Assembly: GCA_032681305.1 (NCBI GenBank)
Contig: CP136340.1
Coordinates: 744,001-808,000, forward strand
Source of the DNA: HIMB114 sp008638005
GTDB taxonomy: Bacteria; Pseudomonadota; Alphaproteobacteria; Pelagibacterales; Pelagibacteraceae
DNA: 64,000 nt
Direction of reading: 5' to 3'
In this document: positions 50,980 to 58,743 of the stretch, one piece after another
Position numbering within the stretch: the stretch's first letter is position 1
Layout of the letters: every line of letters starts with the position of its first letter
Translations under genes and position numbers: made by a program
Notes under the pieces: model-generated
Databases searched by the model: none
Told to the model about the DNA's origin: nothing
The model's input: the letters and a program-made list of their open reading frames with translations, nothing else

Positions 50980-52314
50980 ATGAAAGAACTGCTTAAAGAA
51001 GACCTTATTAATTACTTTAGATCAGGTGAAAAGAAGCCTGTACATTTTAAAATTGGTACCGAACATGAAAAATTTATCTTTAATCTCTATACAAAAAAAC
51101 CAGTTGAATATTCACAAAAAGGAATTTTGGGTATTTTTGAAATTTTAAAAAGGAACAGTTGGATAGAAATAAAAGAAGGAGAAAGTTTAATTGGTTTAAA
51201 AAAAAATGATTTAAGCATTACCTTAGAGCCTGGTTTACAAATTGAACTTTCAGGTGCCCCAAAAAATAATATTCATGAAACATGTAAAGAAGTAAATTTA
51301 TATTTAAAAGAGTTGAAGGATGCATGCAATCAACTTGATCTAGGGATTATTGGAATAGGATTTATTCCTAATGCTTCTTTTGATGAAATTAACCATCTTC
51401 CAAAAAAACGATACAGTATAATGAGAAATTATATGCCTAAAGTTGGTACTTTAGGCTTGGATATGATGCACAGAACTGCTGCCACTCAAGTTAATTTTGA
51501 TTTTTCATCTGAAGAAGATTTTAAAAAAAAAACAAAAGTTGCAAGTTGCTTAGCTCCAATTGCAATTTCCTTATTTTCTAATTCTCCAATTAGTGAAGGT
51601 AAACTTAATGGGCACCTAGGATATCGAACACATATTTGGCAAAATACTGATAGAGATCGATCTGGTTTAATCCCATTTTTTTTTAATCAAACAAACTCCT
51701 ATGAGCAGTATTGTGATTATGCGTTGAAAGTGCCGATGTATTTTATTCAACGTTCTGAAGAAATCATTGATTGCAGTGGAAAAAATTTTCAAGATTTTAT
51801 TCAAGGTAATATTAAAGAGATAAATAATGAAAAAGCTAATATTGATGATTGGGCAAATCATCTTTCTACAATTTTCACAGAAATAAGGGTTAAAAAATAT
51901 ATTGAAATTCGAGCAGCAGACTCATGTTCGTGGTCAGGCATTTGTTCAATACCAGCGTTTTGGACAGGAATTTTATATGATCAAAATATTTTAGATGAAT
52001 GTTTTGAGATATGTCAAGACTGGAAGTATGAAGATGTAAACTATGCTTACATTGAAGCTGGTAAGAAAGGCTTTAATGCAAAATTCTTTGATAAAACCGT
52101 ACATTATTTTGCAAGTCAGTTTCTAAAATTATCAAAAAAAGGGCTAGAAAACCGCAATCAACTGAACTCTAATAATGATGATGAGAGTATATTCCTTGAT
52201 GATTTAGAAAACTTTATAAAATTAGAAAAAAATTTATCAAATATTCTTATAGAAGAGTATCACAATAAATATAAACAAAATTTGAATTTAATTTTTGATG
52301 AAAAAGCATTTTAA
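50980..52314 (+). CDS. gshA: Glutamate-cysteine ligase
   Basis: GshA makes gamma-glutamylcysteine, the first step of glutathione synthesis. The 444-residue protein belongs to the plant/alphaproteobacterial type (GCS2-like), with FKIGTEHEKFIF near the N-terminus, TLEPGLQIELSGAP and DMMHRTAATQVNFDFSSEED (described in part), and IEIRAADSCSWSGICSIPAFW near the active site. Length is normal. The gshB start lies within its last codons, so both steps are coupled. Glutathione reductase is encoded at 61191-62537. Confidence 0.96.
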   Translation: MKELLKEDLINYFRSGEKKPVHFKIGTEHEKFIFNLYTKKPVEYSQKGILGIFEILKRNSWIEIKEGESLIGLKKNDLSITLEPGLQIELSGAPKNNIHETCKEVNLYLKELKDACNQLDLGIIGIGFIPNASFDEINHLPKKRYSIMRNYMPKVGTLGLDMMHRTAATQVNFDFSSEEDFKKKTKVASCLAPIAISLFSNSPISEGKLNGHLGYRTHIWQNTDRDRSGLIPFFFNQTNSYEQYCDYALKVPMYFIQRSEEIIDCSGKNFQDFIQGNIKEINNEKANIDDWANHLSTIFTEIRVKKYIEIRAADSCSWSGICSIPAFWTGILYDQNILDECFEICQDWKYEDVNYAYIEAGKKGFNAKFFDKTVHYFASQFLKLSKKGLENRNQLNSNNDDESIFLDDLENFIKLEKNLSNILIEEYHNKYKQNLNLIFDEKAF

Positions 52315-53245
52315 AATCGCTATTCAAATGGATCCATTAGAAACTATCAATCCTAAAGAAGATAGTACTTTTGTTATCGCCAAAGAGGCTCAAGATAGAG
52401 GTTATAAAATATTTCATTATTTACCCAAGAATATTTCTTTAAAAAATAATCAAGTAACAGCAGAAGGTTGTTATTTCAAAATTTTAAAAAATAAAAAAAA
52501 AATTTTTAAAAAAGGAAAAAAAGTAACCAAAAATTTAGAGGATTTTGATTGTATTTTAGTTAGGCAAGATCCACCCTTTAATTTAGATTATATTACATCA
52601 ACTTATTTTTTAGACTTGTTGGATAAAAAAGTTTTAGTTTTAAATAACCCGACTGAGATAAGGAATAATCCAGAGAAATTATCTATTTTTAACTTTAAGA
52701 ATTTAATGACTAAAACATTAGTTTCAGAAAATTTAAATGAAATTATTCAATTTATAAAATCAAATCAATTTACAATTTTAAAACCTTTATATGGAAATGG
52801 AGGTGAAGGTATTGAAAAAGTAAGCAAGAATTCAATAAATAATAAAAAATTAATTCTTAAAATGTTAAAAAAATATAAAAGCCCAATTGTTGCGCAAAAA
52901 TTTATCAAAGAAATTCAATTTGGAGATCGAAGAATTATTTTATTTGATGGAGAATATATGGGTTCAGTTGCCAGAATTCCAAAACAAGGAAGTATTAAAG
53001 CAAATTTTCACTCAGGGGGAATTGCAAAAAAGACAGGGTATATGTTTAGAGACAAAGCAATTTGCTTAAGATTAAAATCGTTTCTCAAAAAAAATGATCT
53101 ATTTTTTGCTGGAATTGATGTTATCGGAAATTATCTCACTGAAATAAACATTACTTCTCCCACCGGAATACAAGAAATAAATAGATTAAATAACGTCAGA
53201 TTAGAAAAAGTTTTTTGGGATAAGTTAGAAAAAAAATTAAATTAA
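52298..53245 (+). CDS. gshB: Glutathione synthetase
   Basis: GshB adds glycine to gamma-glutamylcysteine to complete glutathione. The 315-residue ATP-grasp protein has FKIAIQMDPLETINPKEDST (described in part) at the start, LVRQDPPFNLDYITSTY, and the ATP-grasp loop LKPLYGNGGEG. The substrate- and metal-binding end is GIDVIGNYLTEINITSPTG. I place the start at the ATG at 52298; an upstream in-frame TTG at 52295 would add one residue. It overlaps gshA by 17 bp and converges with hsp20 across a hairpin. Confidence 0.96.
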   Translation: MKKHFKIAIQMDPLETINPKEDSTFVIAKEAQDRGYKIFHYLPKNISLKNNQVTAEGCYFKILKNKKKIFKKGKKVTKNLEDFDCILVRQDPPFNLDYITSTYFLDLLDKKVLVLNNPTEIRNNPEKLSIFNFKNLMTKTLVSENLNEIIQFIKSNQFTILKPLYGNGGEGIEKVSKNSINNKKLILKMLKKYKSPIVAQKFIKEIQFGDRRIILFDGEYMGSVARIPKQGSIKANFHSGGIAKKTGYMFRDKAICLRLKSFLKKNDLFFAGIDVIGNYLTEINITSPTGIQEINRLNNVRLEKVFWDKLEKKLN

Positions 53246-53267
53246 ATTTAATAATATTTTTTAATTA

Positions 53268-53293
53268 ATAGAGGCGACATAAGCCGCCTCTAT
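53268..53293. terminator. Bidirectional hairpin between gshB and hsp20
   Basis: A 9-bp GC-containing stem, ATAGAGGCG (53268-53276) with CGCCTCTAT (53285-53293), closes an 8-base loop. It stands in the middle of the convergent gap between gshB and hsp20 and is one of the few GC-rich stems in the window. There is no long T run on either side, so it may be a weak bidirectional terminator or a 3'-end stabiliser. Confidence 0.55.
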
Positions 53294-53303
53294 CTATATA
53301 ATT

Positions 53304-53750
53304 TTATCGAATTTCGATTTGTCTTGGCTTTTTAGCTTCTGGAATAATTCTTTCCAAAGAAACTTTTAAAAGACCATCTTTTAATTCTGCTCCTTTTACT
53401 TCTGTATCATCAGCCACCGTAAAAGTTTTGCTAAAGAATCTTTTAGAAATACCTTGATGTATAACATTTCCATCCTCATCTTTAGTTTCAGAATTATCTT
53501 TTTTAACAGACTTAATTGTCAAAAGACTCTCTGCAAATTCAATAGAGATATCCTTTTTATTATAGCCTGCTAACGCCACTTCAATATCGTAAGTATTATC
53601 ACCAGTTTTTACGATATTATATGGCGGATAGTTGACTGAAGGTGAATTAAAGAAATTATCTTCAAACATTTTTTCAAAATGATCGAAGACATTGTCATAA
53701 CCTACAGTTACAGGTCTTAATTGATTAAATATAGATAAAGCATTACTCAT
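53304..53750 (-). CDS. Small heat shock protein Hsp20 (IbpA-like)
   Basis: A 148-residue alpha-crystallin-domain chaperone that holds unfolding proteins. The N-terminal part MSNALSIFNQLRPVTVGYD and the YPPYNIVKTGDNTYDIEVALAGYNK block (described in part) fit alphaproteobacterial IbpA forms. The alpha-crystallin domain (about 38-130) ends with ELKDGLLKVSLERIIPE, and an IEIR tail is present. It has a perfect AGGAGG ribosome-binding site, unusual for this window, pointing to efficient translation on demand. I looked for a sigma-32 promoter in the 77-bp upstream gap and did not find a convincing one. Confidence 0.95.
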   Translation of the reverse strand: MSNALSIFNQLRPVTVGYDNVFDHFEKMFEDNFFNSPSVNYPPYNIVKTGDNTYDIEVALAGYNKKDISIEFAESLLTIKSVKKDNSETKDEDGNVIHQGISKRFFSKTFTVADDTEVKGAELKDGLLKVSLERIIPEAKKPRQIEIR

Positions 53751-53756
53751 TTGTTT

Positions 53757-53762
53757 CCTCCT
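53757..53762 (-). promoter_or_regulatory. Strong Shine-Dalgarno of hsp20
   Basis: On the minus strand AGGAGG sits six bases before the hsp20 ATG, the full consensus. Most genes here have weak or no Shine-Dalgarno sequences and rely on overlapping stops and starts, so this site marks hsp20 as an independently and strongly translated gene. Confidence 0.85.
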
Positions 53763-53827
53763 TTGTTAAGCAAGTACTTTTGCAGGTCCTAATATTAAGC
53801 AACCTACAATTATAATGTGGTTAGTAA

Positions 53828-55909
53828 TTATAATTTTTCAAGATGATGTTTATTAGAAATTTTTAAAGCAAAAATATATGCAAGCGCAACTTCATTTAAA
53901 TAATCATAACGGCCACTTGCACCACTATGTCCAGCATCCATATTCATATCTAATAATAGCAAGTTAGAATTTGTTTTATAATCTCTCAATTTTGCAATCC
54001 ATTTTGTCATTTCCCAATAAGTAACTCTGGGATCTGTAATTCCACCTGTAATTAGCATATTAGGATAATCTTGTTTTTTTACGTTATCATAGGGTGAGTA
54101 GCTTTTAATATATTCAAACGCTTGTTTATTATTTTTTAAATCACCCCACTCAGGTATTTCGGTTACTGTTAAAGGAAGATCCTCATCTAACATAGTGTTA
54201 CAGATATCTACAAAAGGAACTTGTGCAATTATACCAAGAAATAAATCTGATCTTTCATTAGCAATGAAACCCATAAGTAAACCACCAGCAGATCCACCTT
54301 GAGCAATAATATTACCTTTCTTTGTATAATTATTTTTGCAAAGATATTCAGCGCAAGTAATGAAATCTAAGAATGTATTTTTTTTATTCATTAATTTTCC
54401 TTTTTCATACCACTCTTGCCCTTTTTCTCTTCCACCACGAATATGAGCAATCGCGTAGATAAAACCTCTATCAATTAATGAAAAACGGTTAGTTGAAAAA
54501 CTGTCAGGGATAGTAATACCATAACTTCCATAGCCATATAACAAAACTGGGGCTTCACCATTTAATTTGGTTTCCTTATGATAAAAAATAGTTAAAGGAA
54601 TTGTTTCATTGTCATGCGCATTGACCATAACTCTTCTACAAATATAATTATCTTTATTGTAGCCAGACGGAATTTCTTGAGTTTTTCTTAATAATTTTTC
54701 TTTTGTCTCGCAGTTATAGTCATAAACTGTACTGGGTGTAATAGGTGAGCTATAACTTATTCTTATAATATCAGTATCAAATTCATATTGTCCAGAAAGT
54801 GATAGCTCGTAGGTTTCATCATCGAACTTGATTAAATGTTTCTCTGTAGTGTTGATATTTTTTACAAGGATTTGATTAAGACCATCAATTCTTTGAACTA
54901 AAATAAACCATTTTTTTAGTACCATGAAATCTAACAAGAGACATTTTGAATTATATTTCACATAATCTTCCCAATTTTCTGTATTATTTTCATTTGCAAT
55001 TGAAACTTTAAAATTTTTACAGTTCTCTAAATTATTTAAAATATAAAATTGGTTTTCTGCATGATCTATTTCATATTCTTCTTTCTCAACTCTTTTTTTA
55101 AAACATTTTAAATTTTTAAACTCATCAATTTTAGAGTACCAATACTCACTAGTTTGATGATCGCCTGTTCTAATTAATAAATATTTTTTACTTTGACTAA
55201 GTTCTGGAGAGCAAAAAAAAGCAGGATCTTTCTCTTCAAAAATTAGTTCATCATGTTTAGCGTCTGAACCTAGCTGATGCGCATAAATTTTATTTGGTCT
55301 ATGATTTTGGTCTAAAACTGTATAAAAAATGGTTTTATTGTTTGGGTGCCAGATAATCGTGCCTGTTGTATTTTTTATATTTTTTGAAATTATTTTTTGT
55401 GAATTTATCTCCTCAATAGACAAATCATAATATTCACTGCCATTGGTATCAACATTGTATGCAAGATATTTATGGTCATGACTATGACTTACAGAACTTA
55501 AATTAAAAAATTTAAATTCTTTAGCTTTTTTGTTAGCATCCAATATAACTTCTTCATTTTGAGTATTGTTATTAATTCTTATAAATTGAGGGTATTCGGC
55601 ATTTTCAGAATATTGACTATAGTAACTATAGTCACCATCTTTCAATGGAACTGATGAGTCTTTGTCTTTTATTCTACTTTTGAGTTCATTAAACAATTTG
55701 ATTTTTAAAGGCTCTAAATCTTTTAATTGATGATCTTTATGTAAATTCTCTTCTTTGATATAATTTAATACCTCAGAATTTAACTTTGATGAATCTTTAA
55801 GAACAACTTGCCAATCCTTTTGCTTAATCCAAGCATAATCATCCACTAACTCATTATCGTGAATATTTATCACCTTTTTTTCTTTACGTAATTTCGGTAC
55901 TTGTTTCAC
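53828..55909 (-). CDS. ptrB: Prolyl oligopeptidase family peptidase (oligopeptidase B-like)
   Basis: A 693-residue serine peptidase of family S9A. A seven-bladed beta-propeller (about 70-400) is followed by the alpha/beta-hydrolase domain with GSYGITIPDSFS, AHIRGGREKGQEWY, the nucleophile in QGGSAGGLLMG and the catalytic histidine in DAGHSGASGRYDYL. It is cytoplasmic (no signal peptide) and cuts short peptides after basic residues in the oligopeptidase B subfamily. The start at GTG 55909 fits the normal N-terminus (VINIHDNELVDDYAW) and lies only 2 bp from the divergent J-domain gene. Confidence 0.94.
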   Translation of the reverse strand: MKQVPKLRKEKKVINIHDNELVDDYAWIKQKDWQVVLKDSSKLNSEVLNYIKEENLHKDHQLKDLEPLKIKLFNELKSRIKDKDSSVPLKDGDYSYYSQYSENAEYPQFIRINNNTQNEEVILDANKKAKEFKFFNLSSVSHSHDHKYLAYNVDTNGSEYYDLSIEEINSQKIISKNIKNTTGTIIWHPNNKTIFYTVLDQNHRPNKIYAHQLGSDAKHDELIFEEKDPAFFCSPELSQSKKYLLIRTGDHQTSEYWYSKIDEFKNLKCFKKRVEKEEYEIDHAENQFYILNNLENCKNFKVSIANENNTENWEDYVKYNSKCLLLDFMVLKKWFILVQRIDGLNQILVKNINTTEKHLIKFDDETYELSLSGQYEFDTDIIRISYSSPITPSTVYDYNCETKEKLLRKTQEIPSGYNKDNYICRRVMVNAHDNETIPLTIFYHKETKLNGEAPVLLYGYGSYGITIPDSFSTNRFSLIDRGFIYAIAHIRGGREKGQEWYEKGKLMNKKNTFLDFITCAEYLCKNNYTKKGNIIAQGGSAGGLLMGFIANERSDLFLGIIAQVPFVDICNTMLDEDLPLTVTEIPEWGDLKNNKQAFEYIKSYSPYDNVKKQDYPNMLITGGITDPRVTYWEMTKWIAKLRDYKTNSNLLLLDMNMDAGHSGASGRYDYLNEVALAYIFALKISNKHHLEKL

Positions 55910-55911
55910 AG

Positions 55912-56400
55912 ATGAATTTTATAATTATAGGTTTAATAGTATTTCTTATCTTATATGGGGTGCTTTGGCTAATTTCCAATATGGATAAAGAAAAATTTTC
56001 CGGAATGTTTAAATTCGGAATAGTTTTAATTTCTATTATTTCAATAATTTTTTTGGTCCTAGCTGGAAGATATCTTTTTTCCTTACCCTTTTTTGCTTTA
56101 TTAGGTACCGCTTTAAAAAAAAGTTTATTCAATTTTGTAAATATTATTTATTTATACCGATTAATTGCCACTATTCTCAAGGTTAAACGGGGCAGACCCA
56201 ATTCTTCATTTGGATCATCATTAAGTGAGGTGAACGAAGCATATAAAATTTTAGAATTGCCAAGAAATTGCACTAGAAAAGAAATACTAACGGCTCATAA
56301 AAAAAAAATTAAACATTTTCATCCTGACAAATCGGGCAGTAATGAAATGGCAAGTAAAATTAACAGAGCAAGAGATATTTTGTTAGAAATTCACCGATGA
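55912..56400 (+). CDS. Membrane-anchored J-domain protein (Tim14/DjlA-like)
   Basis: A 162-residue protein with two N-terminal hydrophobic segments (about 2-22 and 38-60). The C-terminal J-domain (about 100-160) contains the essential HPD motif in HFHPDKSGSNEMASKIN, with EAYKILELP before it. Such proteins recruit DnaK to the membrane; the topology with a C-terminal J-domain resembles alphaproteobacterial relatives of mitochondrial Tim14. The ATG overlaps nothing but lies 2 bp from the divergent ptrB start. The stop overlaps the next small gene (ATGA). Confidence 0.88.
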   Translation: MNFIIIGLIVFLILYGVLWLISNMDKEKFSGMFKFGIVLISIISIIFLVLAGRYLFSLPFFALLGTALKKSLFNFVNIIYLYRLIATILKVKRGRPNSSFGSSLSEVNEAYKILELPRNCTRKEILTAHKKKIKHFHPDKSGSNEMASKINRARDILLEIHR

Positions 56401-56519
56401 ACAAATTAAAATTATTTAAAGGAGCTTTTGAATACTTTTTTATCAAAAATAAAATTATAGGATTTATATTGGTTTTACCTATAATCTTAATTATTAGTTT
56501 AATAGTTTATTTAATATGA
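56397..56519 (+). CDS. 40-residue single-pass membrane peptide
   Basis: A short open frame reading MNKLKLFKGAFEYFFI, then a few polar residues and a hydrophobic stretch (about residues 21-40, IIGFILVLPIILIISLIVYL). It uses ATGA overlaps at both ends: with the stop of the J-domain gene and with the ATG of the following AsmA-like gene. That exact coupling and the amphipathic-then-transmembrane design argue that it is translated. It vaguely resembles the short DUF5989 family, but I cannot support a function. It falls below usual length cut-offs. Confidence 0.7.
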   Translation: MNKLKLFKGAFEYFFIKNKIIGFILVLPIILIISLIVYLI

Positions 56520-57334
56520 GAATTTTTTTAATTTTAATCTTATTGGTTTCAGGAGGTATTTTTTATTTTTCTGAATTTAAGGCTGACGAAATTGCAAAAA
56601 ATTTTATAGCTGAAAAACTTACGGAGATTAGTAATCGTGAAACTTTTATTAAAAACTTGCAAATTGATTTTTTAAAAGAGAAAGTTACCTTAGAAGGAAT
56701 TAAAGTTAAAAATAATGATAATTTCCCCGGTGATTTAATTCAATTGGACTCTATTGAAATTGCTGTGAATCTTAAAAGTTTAGCAAGTGATACGGTAGAA
56801 ATTAAATTTGTAAATATTAATGGCGTAAGGTTCCAATACAAAGTTTCTATATTAAATGGTAAAATAACAGATAATTTAGCTTTAATAAATCAAGCAATAA
56901 ACAAAGATGACCATTCTGGCACAAAAGTTTTTGGTCAAAACTCAAAAATTTATGAAGAAAAAGAAATTGATAAAAATTTTATCATAAAGGTAGCAAAAGT
57001 AAAAAATGCTTATGCTCAAGTTGTTTCAAAAGATTTAGGTATTAACACCAATACTAAATTAAGTGATATGGAGTTTTTAAATGTAGGAAATACAACGAAC
57101 GCTAATCATTTTAAAGACGTTTTTGGAATGATACTGGCCAACATAGTCTCAAAGGTTCAAAATGATGTTTTAAATCAAAAAATAAAACAAAAATTTGAGA
57201 GTAAGCTAAAAAATATTATTAATAAAAAAATTTTAGGTAGCCAAAAACCCGGGGCAGATAAAAATATCTTAGAAGGTATTTTGAAAGAGAATAAAGACGA
57301 CTTGTTAAAAAAATTTGATAAACTTTTTAAATAA
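56516..57334 (+). CDS. AsmA-like envelope protein
   Basis: A 272-residue protein with an N-terminal membrane anchor or signal (residues 2-19). The region that follows resembles AsmA/DUF748-type proteins: LQIDFLKEKVTLEGIKVKN, then DLIQLDSIEIAVNLKSL and VEIKFVNINGVRFQY. This pattern describes secreted beta-taco proteins tied to lipid transport to the outer membrane. The second half (about 115-272) is helical and lysine-rich and has no family I recognise. It follows the 40-residue gene through an ATGA overlap. The aldolase gene begins 17 bp later. Confidence 0.7.
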   Translation: MRIFLILILLVSGGIFYFSEFKADEIAKNFIAEKLTEISNRETFIKNLQIDFLKEKVTLEGIKVKNNDNFPGDLIQLDSIEIAVNLKSLASDTVEIKFVNINGVRFQYKVSILNGKITDNLALINQAINKDDHSGTKVFGQNSKIYEEKEIDKNFIIKVAKVKNAYAQVVSKDLGINTNTKLSDMEFLNVGNTTNANHFKDVFGMILANIVSKVQNDVLNQKIKQKFESKLKNIINKKILGSQKPGADKNILEGILKENKDDLLKKFDKLFK

Positions 57335-57350
57335 AGATAACTGTTAATAT

Positions 57351-58112
57351 ATGAAAATTAAAAAAAATAAATTTAAAGAAAATATTTTAAACAAAAAAAA
57401 ACAAATTGGTATTTGGAGCTGTTTATCTAATAATACTATTGCAGAAATTATATCTATAACAGGTTTTGATTGGTCTGTGATTGATATGGAACATTCTCCA
57501 AATGATATTCAAGAAGTTTTGACTCAACTTCAAGTCATGGAAGGACATAATACTGAGCCTGTAGTGAGGGTTCCTTGGAATGAACCTATCATGGTTAAAA
57601 GAATTTTAGATATGGGTGCTCAAACAATTTTATTTCCGTTTATTCAGAATGCAGAAGAAGCAAAAGCTGCAGTTGCAGCGACAAGATATCCACCTAAAGG
57701 AATTAGAGGAGTCATGTCGGCGGCAAGAATGAATAAATATGGACATGTGACGGATTATTATAGTGTGGCTGAAAAAGAGATTTGTGTTTTGGTCCAATGT
57801 GAAACAAAAGAAGCCATTAAGAATATCCAAGAAATATCAAAAATTGAGGGTGTTGATGGTATTTTTATGGGCCCAAGTGATATTTCAGGATCAATTGGCA
57901 AGATTGGACAATTTGAAGATCAAGAGGTTCAGGATTTAATCCATGAAGCTTTAGAACTTTGCAATAAAAATGGAAAACCTGCTGGAATTTTAACTGCTAA
58001 AAAAGATTACGCAAAAAAATATGTTGAGAGTGGATATACTTTTGTAGCTATTAATAGTGATACAAATCTTTTTGCTAGAAGCGCAGAATCTTTATTAAAA
58101 GAATTTAAATAA
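57351..58112 (+). CDS. HpcH/HpaI-family aldolase
   Basis: A 253-residue class II pyruvate-type aldolase that cleaves or forms 2-keto acids such as 4-hydroxy-2-oxoheptanedioate or 2-keto-3-deoxyglucarate. Visible hallmarks are IGIWSCLSNNTIAEI, SVIDMEHSPND with the base and acid residues, PVVRVPWNEP with the substrate arginine, the FPFIQNAEEA block and FMGPSDISGSIG with metal-proximal residues. Length is normal. Which substrate is used is not clear from the context, and an MhpD-like hydratase gene (59754-60530, minus strand) is nearby. Confidence 0.93.
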   Translation: MKIKKNKFKENILNKKKQIGIWSCLSNNTIAEIISITGFDWSVIDMEHSPNDIQEVLTQLQVMEGHNTEPVVRVPWNEPIMVKRILDMGAQTILFPFIQNAEEAKAAVAATRYPPKGIRGVMSAARMNKYGHVTDYYSVAEKEICVLVQCETKEAIKNIQEISKIEGVDGIFMGPSDISGSIGKIGQFEDQEVQDLIHEALELCNKNGKPAGILTAKKDYAKKYVESGYTFVAINSDTNLFARSAESLLKEFK

Positions 58113-58116
58113 ATTC

Positions 58117-58743
58117 ATGGAAATAAAAATGTTTTCGGACACCATTTGTGGATGGTGCTACATCGGCAAAGAACGATTAAAACAAGCGTTAAGAGAAGTT
58201 GGAGGCAATAGTATTCAGGTTACTAATTTACCTTTTCAACTCAATCCCGACATGCCAATGGAAGGAATGGATAGAATTCAATACATCAAAAAAAAATTTG
58301 GCAGCATTGAAAACGCAAAACCTATGTATGACAATATGATATTACAAGGTCAGCAAGAAAATTTAGAAATAAAACTAGATAAAATAAAAAAAACACCAAA
58401 CACAGTAAAATCTCATTTGTTAATAGATTATGCAAAATTAAATAAAGTTGAGAACGAAGTTATGGACTCAATTTTTGAAAGTTATTTTTTTAAAGCTAAA
58501 GATATTGGTGACGAGAATGTTTTATTAGAAATAGGAAAGAAACACGATCTTGATATTAAAGGATTAGAAAAATTTATAACTCAAAAAGAAAATTTACAAA
58601 AAATAGATAAACTAGACACAATTGCAAAGCAAATGGGAATTTCAGGAGTACCTTTTTATATCTTCAACGATAAAATTTCTATCTCAGGTGCTGAAACTGT
58701 GGAAAATTTAACCCAAGCTATAAACAAATCTTTAAATGGCTAA
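58117..58743 (+). CDS. FrnE/2-hydroxychromene-2-carboxylate isomerase-like protein (DsbA fold)
   Basis: A 208-residue thioredoxin-like protein of the DsbA superfamily. The redox-type motif CGWC (Cys11 to Cys14) follows MFSDTI, and the cis-proline loop is SGVPFYIF near residue 180. There is no signal peptide, so it is cytoplasmic like FrnE proteins, which usually carry CPWC. It could be a disulfide or GSH-dependent isomerase; the glutathione genes in the window make a thiol role plausible. It starts 4 bp after the aldolase and its 3' end overlaps the lysine-rich gene by 8 bp. Confidence 0.9.
   Translation: MEIKMFSDTICGWCYIGKERLKQALREVGGNSIQVTNLPFQLNPDMPMEGMDRIQYIKKKFGSIENAKPMYDNMILQGQQENLEIKLDKIKKTPNTVKSHLLIDYAKLNKVENEVMDSIFESYFFKAKDIGDENVLLEIGKKHDLDIKGLEKFITQKENLQKIDKLDTIAKQMGISGVPFYIFNDKISISGAETVENLTQAINKSLNG

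Noticed and set aside
53763..53827. Sigma-32 heat-shock promoter for hsp20
   Set aside because: The upstream gap has no convincing CTTGAA plus CCCCAT-type pair at suitable spacing.
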